Source: Orychophragmus violaceus
Lineage: Eukaryota > Streptophyta > Magnoliopsida > Brassicales > Brassicaceae
Direction of reading: 5' to 3'
DNA length: 64,000 bases
NCBI GenBank assembly: GCA_030180135.1
Contig: CM058232.1
Location: 93,608,630 to 93,672,629, forward strand
Shown: piece after piece, positions 23,137-34,021 of the stretch
Layout: the number at the start of each line of letters is the position of its first letter
Position numbering within the stretch: the first letter of the stretch is position 1
Notes under the pieces: generated by a model
What the model was told of the DNA's origin: nothing
Database searches by the model: none
What the model saw: only the letters and a program-made list of their open reading frames with translations
Position numbers and translations under genes: made by a program

Positions 23137-24506
23137 ACATAATCTCTGTCCCATAGTCAAGCTAATGACTAAAAACAAGCGCTGAGTGGGAGGCAACCCA
23201 CTATTAGGTTTGAGTGTTTTTCTTTCTTATTTTTAGTGTTTTTCTTAGGAACTTACGTTTTGATTTTGTTTTGCTAAGTTTTTAGATACATAACTCGAGT
23301 CTGGAGATGTGTGACGATCGTTGCTTTATGAGCAACGATCGTTGCAGGGAGATATGACGAAGAGATGGACCGCCTTGTGACGATCGTTGCGGTCCTGAGC
23401 AACGATCGATCCTAAACGAAAATCGCCCAGCAACGATCGACGCACCTAGTGCAACGGTTGATGCATGTGCGACAGAGGTAAAAATCAGACAGAACTCAAC
23501 ACATCCATTAACTAATTTTTCTTTCTTTTTACCAATCCTTCGCTTGACACTACTGGGGACAGTGTGTCTTAAGTGTGGGGGAGGTGCTACTGACTTTATC
23601 TTTCTGTTTTCTTAGAGTCAGTCCGTTTTTCAAAATTTGTTTTATCTAGTCAAAACAGTTTAAGTAAGAAACAATGATTTTTTTGAGAAGATTAATAGCA
23701 CTTGCAGGAACTTAAGTAACCATTGGGATGAAGTTGCAGATTATCTATGACTATTAGAAAACCCAAACACGGATCAGCCTACTGAGAACACCCACATCAC
23801 TTCAGGTATCAGAGGATCCTTTTACTGACTTCACCTTAATTCTGACTTAATTTTCTCACCTAAGGGCTTGGAATACCTTGAGTCGGATTCCTTTGTTAGT
23901 TCTGACACAGCCTGTAAATCTGTCCTATTTGGTTCCCTTCTCCCCTTCCATAAAGTAAAAAAAAAGAATAATAAACTGAGGATAAGCTAGTAGCTCCGAA
24001 GTGGTCTCTGGGAGTGGTAGCTATAACTATCATATCCTGTGCATCCATGGAATGTGTCCAAAGTACACCTCAAAACAGGAAGAACACTGATAAAAAAAAA
24101 AAATGATACCCAGTGGGGAAAAATCAGTTGTTAAGGAAGGGAAAAGAGAAGAAAGGGACTAGAGAAAGATAGTATGGTGGTCTAGAGCTGACAAGGTAAG
24201 AGTCCATGTGCCCTTTGATCGATACTCCTTAGGTGAGACTGCACTTAAATACTCGCAGAAGTCAGTAGGGTGAATTTGAATATGTGAATGTGATTGTGGA
24301 GTTTACTTAGGACAGTTGCTAAGTGTGGGGGAAGTATATGTTGGTCTTGATGTCTGCTGGTGAAATCTTTCATGTGGCTTACTAAGGGGAATCTGAGTGT
24401 TGTTGCTGCGAAGATGAAAAGAGTTTCTGAAAGTTTTCAAACCTCTTCACCATGTCGAGTTCTTTGTTTTGCTTGAGGAAAAGCAAAGGCTAAGTGTGGG
24501 GGAGTT
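23137..24506 (+). other. element B 3' untranslated region with repeated polypurine boxes
   Basis: Non-coding. AAGTGTGGGGGAG-type boxes occur at 23,571-23,583, 24,321-24,333 and 24,493-24,505, the last just before the LTR. CGATCG boxes cluster at 23,310-23,465, including a perfect 14-bp palindrome gcaacgatcgttgc at 23,332-23,345. The segment is the sense counterpart of 17,258-18,620. Confidence 0.8.
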
Positions 24507-25712
24507 GATATATCATGGTTTTTACTAGTTTTAGACCATGATATAAGTGTGTTTTAGAGTCTATTAGTGTTTCTTTAGAGTCTTTTGCTGGTCTTATTAG
24601 GTACACGCACGTTTGGAGCAGAAGTGAAGATTATGGAGCTATTTGGAGGATTTTGGAGATCTGACCCGAGAGATAGACCTCACTGTCCAGAACAGAGGAC
24701 TGCGTCGATCGTTGCACACCTGCATCGATCGATGCATAGCGCGAATGTGCCAGACTCGCGAGAGTTATGAAGTTATGAGATATTGCAGAATTGCCCAGAA
24801 ATTCCATATATTTACACAGAAGCCCCAAGACGTGATTATGCTATATTAATTAGGTTTTAGACTTTTATTTTGAAAAAAAGCATTCAGACTTTGAGCTGAG
24901 AGTTTTAGAGAGATTTTGGGGCTGATCTGAACCTGTACTTCATCTTGATTTTGGAGAAGATTTCGAACCCCTTTACTTCTTTGATCTTTTATATGCAATT
25001 TATTCATCATATGATTATGTTTTCATTATCTATGTCTGAGTAGATTCCTAGTTAGGTTTAGGGTTTCTCACATAGGATTTCATGACTTGCTAGATTTAAT
25101 TAATTCAGTTAAGGATTCATAACTTATTTGTTCTTCGATCTAAATTGTGTTTAATGCTAGTTCTAACCTGATCACTTAGAATCTAGATCTTAGGTTGCTA
25201 AATACGACACGACAATGTGGTTTAGAATCTGAACTATTTAGGTTGAGCAACTAAATTACTCGCAAAAGGAATTTGGTTTAGTTTAATTGTGAACATATCG
25301 AACTTGGAATTAATGCTGGTTTAATCTGTTAGTAATTGCAAAGGAATTTGGATTGCTGCACTTAGACTTAGAGAATTCTCGCAACGACAGTTGGTTAATT
25401 CTATATCCGTGTTTTGAGTTCTAGAACTGTGCTTAATTAGATCCTGACTGAATGATTTATCTGCTTGTCTAATTTCCTAAGAACGCCCTAGACTTAGCGC
25501 TTTAAGTTAACTGTTTTCACAACCAATCCTGCTATCTGATTTACTTTCTTGCTTGCTTTTTAGTTACATCACATTGCTTTCATCTTAGTTTAATCTCGAC
25601 TGTTCTAATATCTATCGTTGACCGGAGTCTCCGTGGATTCGATACCTAAGTACTACATTTGCATATCTGTGCACTTGCAGTAGTATAGGATTAAAACTTC
25701 TAGAGCATATCA
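24507..25712 (+). repeat. element B 3' LTR (1,206 bp)
   Basis: Direct repeat of 13,396-14,602. The palindrome tgcatcgatcgatgca is preserved at 24,721-24,736. Confidence 0.93.
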
Positions 25713-25717
25713 ACCAC

Positions 25718-28246
25718 CAAAAGATATACGTCCACCCGGATATGAAAATCAATGTTGATAAAGATCATTCTGAGCACCGAGTTCAAGATCGTGCTCAAAA
25801 TCTGTGTCTTCAACAGGTAAAACAAATTGTGATAGAGGTATACAATTATCTCTACAAAGAAACTCATGGCGTGTCGATATTAGCTATGTCTGTCGTTGAA
25901 AATCCACATTTCTTTGCATATAATAAAAGATACTGTGGGTTAGTTGAAGGTGAAGAGTTTGTTACCACTAGCTGTCTCTTAATTCTTTGTCAATATGGAA
26001 TAAAAAGGACAAATTTCCATGGGAGTTTCAAGACAAATCCAAAGAATGATGACATCCACAACTCAACGCTAGGGTTTGTGAATTGGGTTTTTGTAAAAGT
26101 GAACCCACTAATTATGTCATCTTCTTGTCATGTTTTCGTCTTCGATGATGGATCACTTTGTACAGGCAGTGATGACGAATTATCGGTTCCAGTCGAGGAA
26201 TCTTGTTTATACTATGGAAATTCATTTTACAATGTTGGTGAAAATGAAGTTTCGACCGATGACGGAAATCTTAGTGACGACATCATTTTCAATGGTCTTC
26301 AAAGGGTGGGAGATATACTTCATGGACTTGCAACACGTATCCTTGTCCTAGGAATAATTGACTTAAAGAACGAAGATTCATATATGGGTACATCATATCA
26401 ACGGTTGGATTCTGTTGTAGGGGCAAAGGAAAGTTCTCGACAAATCAGCAAGGAGCCGCTAGATCATGTCCTTCACCAGTGGAGGTTACTAATAATTTAT
26501 GTTCATCGGAGTTACACAAAACATCGAAGAACAGAAGAGATCTACGTGAGCACTGCCAACACAAGAATTACAAGGGGAAGTTCTGGAAAAGAATATACAA
26601 GAAAAATTATGTCTCATTCTCAAGAGAACAATGATGAGTTCATGTTTTACGCTGTTGTTATACCGCCTCCGCCAATACAGTGGAATAAAAAGGATGTGTC
26701 ATTTATTCTTTGCCCTCTCACAACGGCTCTGTTGGTATTCTTACATGGCCGTTTGTTACGACTTGGATCACATTGTGGGGATTCCAAACAGAGACCGCAA
26801 GCTCTTATTTTCATAGTAATGGGATTCTCTTCCGACGGCGCGGTAGTTCTTCGTAGCGAAAAAGCTTTATTTGGGTCATGTGCGTTGAATGATACTTATG
26901 CTTCAATGCTCGCCAAGCTGTCATATCATGAATGTGTTGGTATGTTTGAAAGAGCAGCTAATCTGATGTGGGTCACTCTTAAGTGCGTGTTTGTTCACAC
27001 TTTACTTTACCCCGGGTTACTTTGTATCGCAAGTACAATTTTGGAGATGCTTGTACCTTGGCTTCGTCCTGTGAGCCATCGTCAATGGACATATCTTGTT
27101 CCTGTTCTTTGTTTTAGTTTGAAAAAAGTAATGGCTTTCTTCGGAAACTTACTCATTTTTGGAGTCTTGTGGGAGCCTATGTTTTCACGTCACCGCCAAG
27201 TATCGTTAATGTGGCCTCATGAGGTACAACAGAGTTTCATTTGTGTTGTTTTGGGTGGTCGGTTTGTGCTTCAATGTGGAGCCTTCAAGGCTTATATCTT
27301 CCATGAAGACAGCCAAAAAAATTATTTATGGCCACCATGGGCTAGTGGAGTCCTCATGATTCTTCTTCAAGCATTCTCGAGCTTTCCAGCCTTTTCTTTC
27401 CCAATTGCGTTACATTGTAAAGTTGGAGTCGTCCGTAACACACGTTTGGGTTCCACTTGCACATCTCCGTTGACTATTTGGTGGAGTATTATTACTTGTG
27501 AATTAAGAAAGCTGGCTTTTGGCGTTTTAGCTTCACACAAGGAAAATATGTTCGGATTGCTGAGACAATGGAATCAGCTCTGTAAAAACTGGCTACAACA
27601 GAGGACTAGACAGTTTATTTTTATTTTTGTGGGCACAAAGTACTTACGTGACTTGCTTTATTTGCCTACGAACGAGTCGGTGAGCTCAGTTGCGTTAACT
27701 GCTCCGATGGGTTTCCCACCAAATCAGAACATAACGAAGTCCAGTCTTGAACCCAATCCTCACAGTTCTTCTCCTCTCACGTTTGAATTGGGTGGCAATG
27801 AATACAAGATGAATGGTTTGCTCCCTCACACTACAAACGACAACGATAATGTGAGGTATCACTCTCACTTTGAGGCGTCCTTTGTTTCTCCTAGAATCCA
27901 TATCAACGGTTGAAATGAGAAGTACTTCTTTGGTAAAAGTGTGGGTGACGAGTTTGTCAAGGAAGCTCTTTTTTGGGAGTTTCTTGGATTGCATGTTGCA
28001 CAAGAAAGTTAACTGGATTTTCTTTGGAGGAAGATGGACAACACACTTTTTATTGGTAGACACTTGTGGCACACAAGGTCCTCAGCTTCTTACGGATTCC
28101 CATTTTACGTGTGGAGCTTTTATATGGAGAATTGGAGTTTCTGCTTGTGATATTATTTGTTGGATGAAGCTTCCTGGTGACTCAAGCAATTTGTTGTGGT
28201 GTGTTTTGGTTTTTCAGAGAGTGACACATCCTGATGTCAACAATGT
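25718..28246 (+). pseudogene. element A ORF, main part (unrecognised, about 730+ codons)
   Basis: In phase with the frame that ends at 13,395, this stretch is open to the TGA at 27,911-27,913. A frame shifted by one base then continues through about 28,246. I do not recognise the protein. It is rich in aromatic residues and Cys, with hydrophobic segments (FVHTLLYPGLLCIASTILEM near codon 425; a second ending NLLIFGVLWEPMF; a third near SGVLMILLQAFSSFPAF). No YXDD box, DDE triad, CCHC knuckle or protease motif is visible. It may be an envelope-like or lineage-specific ORF of a retroelement, or an acquired host sequence. It ends where F-box sequence resumes. Confidence 0.45.
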
Positions 28247-28812
28247 GTCTTCAAGAACAGTTAGTGTGGAGCGATGCAACCGTAAGTTATTTTAATGCGT
28301 TTGGCATCCACTTCTCTCGGCTTAGACAGTGTAAGCTAACTCCATTGTACTCAAAGAATTTGGTGGATTCACTTATGCTTCTGCTTCGTAATTCTCCTAA
28401 ACTTAAGGTTCTTATGATCAACTCTGTAAGCACCTTCCTCGAGCAACTTTTGATGTTAATTTACTAAGATAAAAAGTTAAAATGTGTTTACAATATTCCT
28501 CATTGCTTCTTCAGGGAGGTTATCAATCAGAGGATCTCCCTCGTTCGTGGAACCAGCCGAGTTCTGTTCCAGGATGCTTGTCATCACATCTTGAAATCTT
28601 TGAGTGGAAAGCATACAATGGAAGAATAGGAGAGAAAGAAATCTTGACATATATCCTTTCAAACTCTTAAGTGTTTGAAGAGGGTAGGAATTTCCCTGAG
28701 ATCCACCAACCATGATGAAGAGAAGATGATGATGGAGGAGTTAAAATCAGTTTATAGGGTTTCAGATCTTCCCAGCTTCTCTTCTCCACTCAATTTAGAT
28801 GGAGATCAATGA
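28247..28812 (+). pseudogene. F-box/LRR/FBD protein, 3' half (FBD domain)
   Basis: The first exon piece (about 28,247-28,425) encodes WSDATVSYFNAF and LLLRNSPKLKVLMINS, the canonical end of the LRR part. A GT-AG intron of 89 bp (28,426-28,514) sits at the position conserved in this family. The next exon gives SSVPGCLSSHLEIFEWKAYN and EKEILTYILSNS, the FBD signature. One extra T near 28,667 creates a stop (28,668-28,670). Reading one base on, the rest of the domain (KCLKRVGISL...) continues to a TGA at 28,810-28,812. It is the same-strand continuation of 11,355-12,201. Confidence 0.88.
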
Positions 28813-29322
28813 AGGAACATCCAGTATTTTAGTTGGAGTGTACTCTTAACATCCTATAAACATACACAAGTTAAACTTTGTTTTGGGCTTGCTAGCAGTT
28901 TATGCTTTAGTTGCTACCGTTTTACTGGCTTTCAAGGAATGAAATATTATCAGGCACCCTTCACTATCTCCGATAGTATTTATGGTTCTACCTTTTTCTT
29001 AGCAACATGCTTAATCATCTTACTTTTATTTACCTGCTTTTCTCCCCCATCATATCTGACATGGCTGAATTTGATTTGGTTGCAATCCCAGTTTTGGCTA
29101 TCTAAGTCAGTGATCTTTCTGTAACATCATAGATATGGCTCACTTCGGTTCAAGCATTCGAAACATTATATCTCTGAGTGACAAACTCTCTTAGGAATCA
29201 AAGGAACTAAATCTTGATTTTGTAACATTAACCTTCGTTATACCCTCACTGTCGTCGCTGCTATTATCGTTCTCGTTGTTGCCGTGACGGTCATTGGAGA
29301 TGTGGACTTCTGGCTGGATCGA
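28813..29322. other. spacer, no gene seen
   Basis: Only short chance frames. It may hold the 3' UTR of the F-box pseudogene. Confidence 0.45.
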
Positions 29323-29560
29323 TCATCTCATAGATTTGTGAGGAAGGAGAAGGGTTAATATATGGAAGTAGAAAGTAATCACAACTAAAGTTTTAAATGA
29401 CTCGGTGTGGGCCTCATATAATGGAACTTTAGTTGCTATGATCCACATTGATACGTCCGTATCTGCTCTCCTAATTGTATCATCGACTGTGAGTAAATGC
29501 TGTCTGAAAATGAGTTCATTTCTGGCCTTCCATATACGCCACATGTGGCATTCTCTATCG
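29323..29560 (-). pseudogene. LINE reverse-transcriptase C-terminal fragment
   Basis: The minus strand reads MWRIWKARNELIFRQHLLTV followed by a DDTIRRADTDVSMW-like stretch. This is the conserved linker between the zf-RVT and RNase H domains of plant LINEs (compare ICWNIWTARNNLIFQNRSIT at about 8,160-8,220 on the plus strand). Only this short piece remains. Confidence 0.65.
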
Positions 29561-29611
29561 TGAGATTTTTTTTTTGTTTTGAAAATGACTATCGAGAGAG
29601 AATTGCCCCAT

Positions 29612-29956
29612 TATATATTAGATTTTTCTATTTAAAAGTGCAAGTTTTTTAAAATATATTAATTATACTAATTTAAATATTTTAAAAATAAAAATATTAT
29701 TTAATATTTAATAAAAGGAATTTCACCAATCATAAAAATATAAATGATCACAAAGATCAAATCAATTTAACTTTACAAACTGTAAAAGATTTTACAAAAT
29801 AAACAAAAAAATCTCCTTAAACATCTTATATTTTGAGATAATAGAATATGATTTTTGTATATTTGTTTCGAGTGTAACCCCAATGTTTCAAGTCGGGCTC
29901 TGAACTGAAGATGAGTTTGATCTCACAACAGTTAATGCATTTGTAGACTAAAGAGA
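29612..29956 (+). repeat. segmental repeat copy 1 (matches 47,213-47,470)
   Basis: Nearly identical to 47,213-47,470 (shared markers include tttctatttaaaagtgcaa and tttcaagtcgggctct). This copy has about 75 bp extra around 29,735-29,810. Confidence 0.85.
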
Positions 29957-29958
29957 TA

Positions 29959-30205
29959 CTCCATCCGTTTCGCAATAAGTGTCGTTTTAGTGTTATTTTT
30001 TCGTTTCAAAATAAGTGTTGTTTTAAAAATTTAATGCAATTTTTGACATAAATTACCCACTTTAACCTTAATATTAACCAATGAAAAACAAAGATGCCAA
30101 TAGTCAGAGATAGTTTGTAAGGGTATAATAGAATTTTTTAATATATTTCTTACTTTGTGTGAAAATGTCAGAACGACACTTATTATGACTTTTTCTTATG
30201 AAAAT
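29959..30205. mobile_element. Stowaway-like MITE, second copy (right end decayed)
   Basis: Begins ctccatccgtttcg just after a TA and contains the same interior words as the copy at 2,384-2,657 (gtcgttttag, gtgtgaaaatgtcagaacgacact). The right terminal repeat is poorly preserved. The sister segment at 47.46 kb lacks it. Confidence 0.65.
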
Positions 30206-31082
30206 GCAACAAATCAGAAACTATAAAATAGACAGGATGATAAACAGACGATTTTATGAGTTTTTGATTTAAGATGCAATGAAACAGAAACTGAATGAAC
30301 AAGCTATGGATCTAATGCAATGAAAACCAAAAGGTAAAGGGATATAATACACATGATTGGAACCTTTCGGCTCTGGTACTAGATGATGCAGACACAAATA
30401 GGGGTGGATATTGATTAGCTGGATGTGTAGCTCTCTTTGATGAATCTGGTTGATGGAAAGGTGTGGGTGAAAAACTCACTTGCTCAATGGACTGATTGAA
30501 TCTCTCAATCCTTTGAATAAGCAGTCTCTTTAAATCACACAAAGAAAACTATTCTGAAAACTCAGAAGAATCAATGAATCACTCAAGTGAATCCAATGAA
30601 CACAAAACTCAAAGAACACTCTTGAAAAATGAAATACTCTGTTTATTCTTTAATTGATAGAAAGTTAAATGATACAATGAACTAAACTAAGACTTTATAG
30701 GTTATATACAACGGTCACAATGATTTTTGTATGAGGTTTCTACAATAAGTGTGTGGAGATGTCTCAGGGTTTCACCACTTCTATCTACACAACATTTTAC
30801 GGTTCATATTATAAGAAAATTCAATTTTATGTCAATATTACACACACTATCTTAAATTGGTTTCTTAGTTGTTACTAGGAGTTGCATGTACTTCCAAGGG
30901 AACCCAACATTACTCAGGTAATATGATTAGAATAATATATATGCAATATGAAGATCTTAAACAAAGAGATACAACTATGATCTTCTTAAAATGTTTTCTT
31001 TCTCAGGATGCTCATGGCTATAATGGATCTTCATCCAAATCAATTGAGAACAAGATGGGATCTCTCCGCCTCGGTGATCCAC
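30206..31082. other. spacer with LTR-like and gene-like debris
   Basis: 30,540-30,830 resembles, on the minus strand, a decayed copia-type LTR leader, but no second copy or primer site supports it. A frame at 31,005-31,090 (after a ttctcag acceptor-like word) encodes DAHGYNGSSSKSIENKMGSL and could be a gene exon relic. I recognise no family. Confidence 0.3.
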
Positions 31083-31090
31083 CTTCTAAG

Positions 31091-31461
31091 CAGTGTTTAA
31101 AAAGCGTCAGACGCTAGTCGGACAGTGACCTAACGCCTAGCTACTAGAACACATAATCGGAAGCCTACATTATAATTAAGCGGCCTAAGCGTTTATAAGA
31201 TTAAACAATATATTGAACATATATACCAAAATATATGAAATATCATGATTTACAAATAATAAAATTTCATTTTAATTTATTATCATAAGATTTAATATAC
31301 AAATTATCACAATTTATAAATAATAAATATTATATTAATTATTATTGTACCATTATGATTTTCTAGACGGATTAAAAGATAATGGGCAAGGTTCATGAAA
31401 GCCTAATGTATAGGCGGAGCCTAGGCCGCCTAGAAAGTTTTTTTAAAAACATTGCTTACTG
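31091..31461. mobile_element. hAT-like MITE (8-bp TSD cttctaag)
   Basis: Perfect 8-bp duplication cttctaag at 31,083-31,090 and 31,462-31,469. The ends are imperfectly inverted: cagtgtttaaaaagc on the left, and cagtaagcaatgttttta as the reverse complement of the right. The interior is AT-rich with internal complementary blocks around the 'taggcg'/'cgcct' words. A CAGTG-type terminus plus an 8-bp duplication is characteristic of hAT elements. Confidence 0.8.
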
Positions 31462-31469
31462 CTTCTAAG

Positions 31470-34021
31470 TGATTTGTTTACACATGATTACATTTCTAGG
31501 AGTCATACATAACATATGTATATGAAGCATAGCATCCAATAAATTAGGCTATAACTACTATACAGATTACAGAGCAATGTCATTTTATATAGCTAGTCTA
31601 ATACCTTAATAACATTAATAGGAAACATATTTTTATTTATAAAAAGAAAAAGAAAATAAAATTTTGAGTTTTTATTAAAATATTAATTTCATAATTAAAA
31701 TTTTAAATATTAAATTTCCGTTAATAAAAATAGAGTTAAAAATTTTCGCCAATTTTTGAATATTGGTTTAATTATATCTTTTTAAGAGTTATTTTATTAA
31801 TTAGGAATTTTTGAAGATTGTTTTAGTAGTTGTTTCGAATGGTAGTTGCTTTTCATATAAGTTAGTTTTTTTCCAAAGAGAATTCAAATAAAAATAAAAA
31901 AATAACGTCAAACATTTTGTGAAGAAATTGCAATCGCATTTCCCTTATGATTCCTTTGCTTAAATTTTGATTCAAAAATGCTAACAAATTTCATTTTCGT
32001 TTGAATTTGTTTCAGATGGAAAGAAGAAGAGAAACACAACAACTGTCTTTGTGAATGATGATAAACAAGGTAATTTGAACTCTTGAAATTCATTGTTTGA
32101 TTCTGAAAGTTCTTCTGATTTCTTTCTATCGATTTGTTTTGAGATGAACTAGAACTAGTTCTTAGACAGCAATTAGTGCTTGAAATATTTGTTTGCTTAC
32201 AGGTGGTTCTTCAAACAAAGACAAAGCCATTGCTCTGGATAAAGAAGCCATTGATCCTAAAATTATGTCTAACAAGACAGCAAAACGTAACTACCTTAGA
32301 GGCAGTGCCAATCTAACATTTTTGAATGCTCTACACGAATTTAGAAATATACTTTTTTATAAATTTCGTCCAAAATCATAAATAATAGTAAAACTAAGAT
32401 TAAAACTTCAAAAACAATCCAAAACTGTAAACGGTATTCTAAAAGAATATAAATAAAACAGAAAATTTATATTGTTGAAATATGGTTCTTTCAACACTTT
32501 TATTTGCAAAATTGTTCATAAAAATCAAGTAGTTGAATTTTTCACTCATATATGTCTCAACTGATAACTAAACAATCTCGTTCAATCATTCGTGTGATAT
32601 GGTAAACTGCAAATAATTCCAAATCAGTTTCAACTTCAAAACACTTCACTAAGCATGATACCCAATATTGGAATGATCAACAATTTACGATAAACAATTT
32701 ATGTGTTATGGTAACAATCATCTATTTTAAAAGAAAATTAAGCGCTTCGATAGGTTTGCGAACTTCATTTGGTGTTAATTCTCTAAATATTTTTAATTTC
32801 ATAGACAAATTTTCACCATAATATTTTTTGTAACTTACTAACAGATTTCATGTCGTCTTTTGCTCTTATACCTTCTCCAATATATTATTCTAAAGTATAA
32901 TAGATATTAGTTTCAACTTCATAGATTTTGTTGGGTTTATGGAGATTAGTGAGTAGTTACAATTAAAGATCATGGGTTAGGTAGATTTATATGAGATTAG
33001 TATATGATTTTGAATGTTTAGGAACATAATCTTTTTAATCCTTCTTGTTTGAGTATGTTTAATGCTAAATTATCCTTGATCAAACTTTTTTAGAGCTTAG
33101 GTGATTTGATGCACATAAAGTGTTTGTGAAAACGATTGAAGGAACTCAAAAAAGGATTTAATTAGTTGCTTATCTCATGGAAATGATATTTTAAGAAGTA
33201 TTTTGGCTTTTGGATCAACCTTTTAATACTCATTGATTGCTCTTTTCACAATGAATTTTTTTTCTCGAATTGGTAATTAGTCTTGTTTATCCATTTAGGC
33301 ATAAAGAGCACTTCTATAATTGTATTAACATCCTAAATCACTCCTAAGGCCACCTTATATCAATAACCTAACCCAAAAACTTAATTTTATTATAATTTAT
33401 TGAAATTTATTTATGTTTATTTGTTTTCTCTTAATTTCTCTTGGTTAGCTTATGAACTTGTTTCCTAATGAATGCTTGTTACTTGTTTGGTCCTAGTTGA
33501 TTGTTTGATGCAAATATCACTTAGGATTGTTTATATTGGTCATCTCAAATTGAATTTGGCTTGAATTAACTTGAATTAACTTGAATTTGTGCATTCCTTT
33601 TGATTGATCTTATTCCAAAATGGATTGACACCTCTTAATGTTACAATGATTTGAATATGTATTTTGAGGAATTGATAAACTTCGAAATGAAAAATCTCTT
33701 TATCAGTACACTTTTTGTACAAATGTTGGAAAAATATTTACTCTAAAATAGAGTTTAGAGGTAAAAATAGATGTAGATTGAAGATGTCTTTATAGATATC
33801 TAATAAATGATAGATTCACATTCGATTAACTAACTTTTATTAATATACTTAATAACTATGTTTATTAGTAAGAAATCCGATAAAAATTATAAAAAACTCT
33901 ATATTTTAACCAAAATTATGCCTCCAAACATTTTTTAAATATATCTTAATAACAAAGAGTATATAAAAAATATCTTTCTAAATTTTGTTTTTTAAAAAAT
34001 TGATGATTTTTTTTTTGAAAA
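31470..34021. other. long AT-rich spacer with small exon-like relics
   Basis: Mostly non-coding. Two short plus-strand pieces look spliced: one ending at about 32,069 (DGKKKRNTTTVFVNDDKQ, followed by a gtaattt donor) and one after an acceptor at about 32,202 (GGSSNKDKAIALDKEAIDPK). They may be a gene or transposon relic, but I recognise no family. Confidence 0.35.

Larger units (their letters stand above)
13396..25712 (+). mobile_element. element B: Athila-like gag-only LTR retrotransposon (TSD accac)
   Basis: Boundaries are exact: accac at 13,391-13,395 and 25,713-25,717. The LTRs are 13,396-14,602 and 24,507-25,712 (TGATATATCATGG...GAGCATATCA). A tRNA-Asp-type primer site lies at 14,609-14,626 and polypurine tracts precede the 3' LTR. 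The total is 12.3 kb, of which 6.6 kb is element C. Without C the element is about 5.7 kb and encodes only a shortened gag and retropepsin-like protein. No reverse transcriptase, RNase H or integrase is present. This matches the layout of TR-GAG-type non-autonomous elements. The LTRs differ at roughly two dozen positions by eye (about 2%). Confidence 0.93.
12202..28246 (+). mobile_element. element A: unrecognised LTR-type retroelement (host of nested B and C)
   Basis: It breaks the F-box gene. The left part (about 12,202-12,542, TG...CA) looks like a 341-bp LTR because it is followed at once by ttggtatcagag, the initiator-tRNA-Met primer-binding site. An ORF then runs from 12,590, is interrupted by elements B/C at 13,391-13,395, and continues from 25,718. 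No matching right LTR was seen before the F-box sequence resumes at about 28,247, so the 3' end seems deleted. Both outer edges are approximate and I found no target duplication. Confidence 0.6.
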
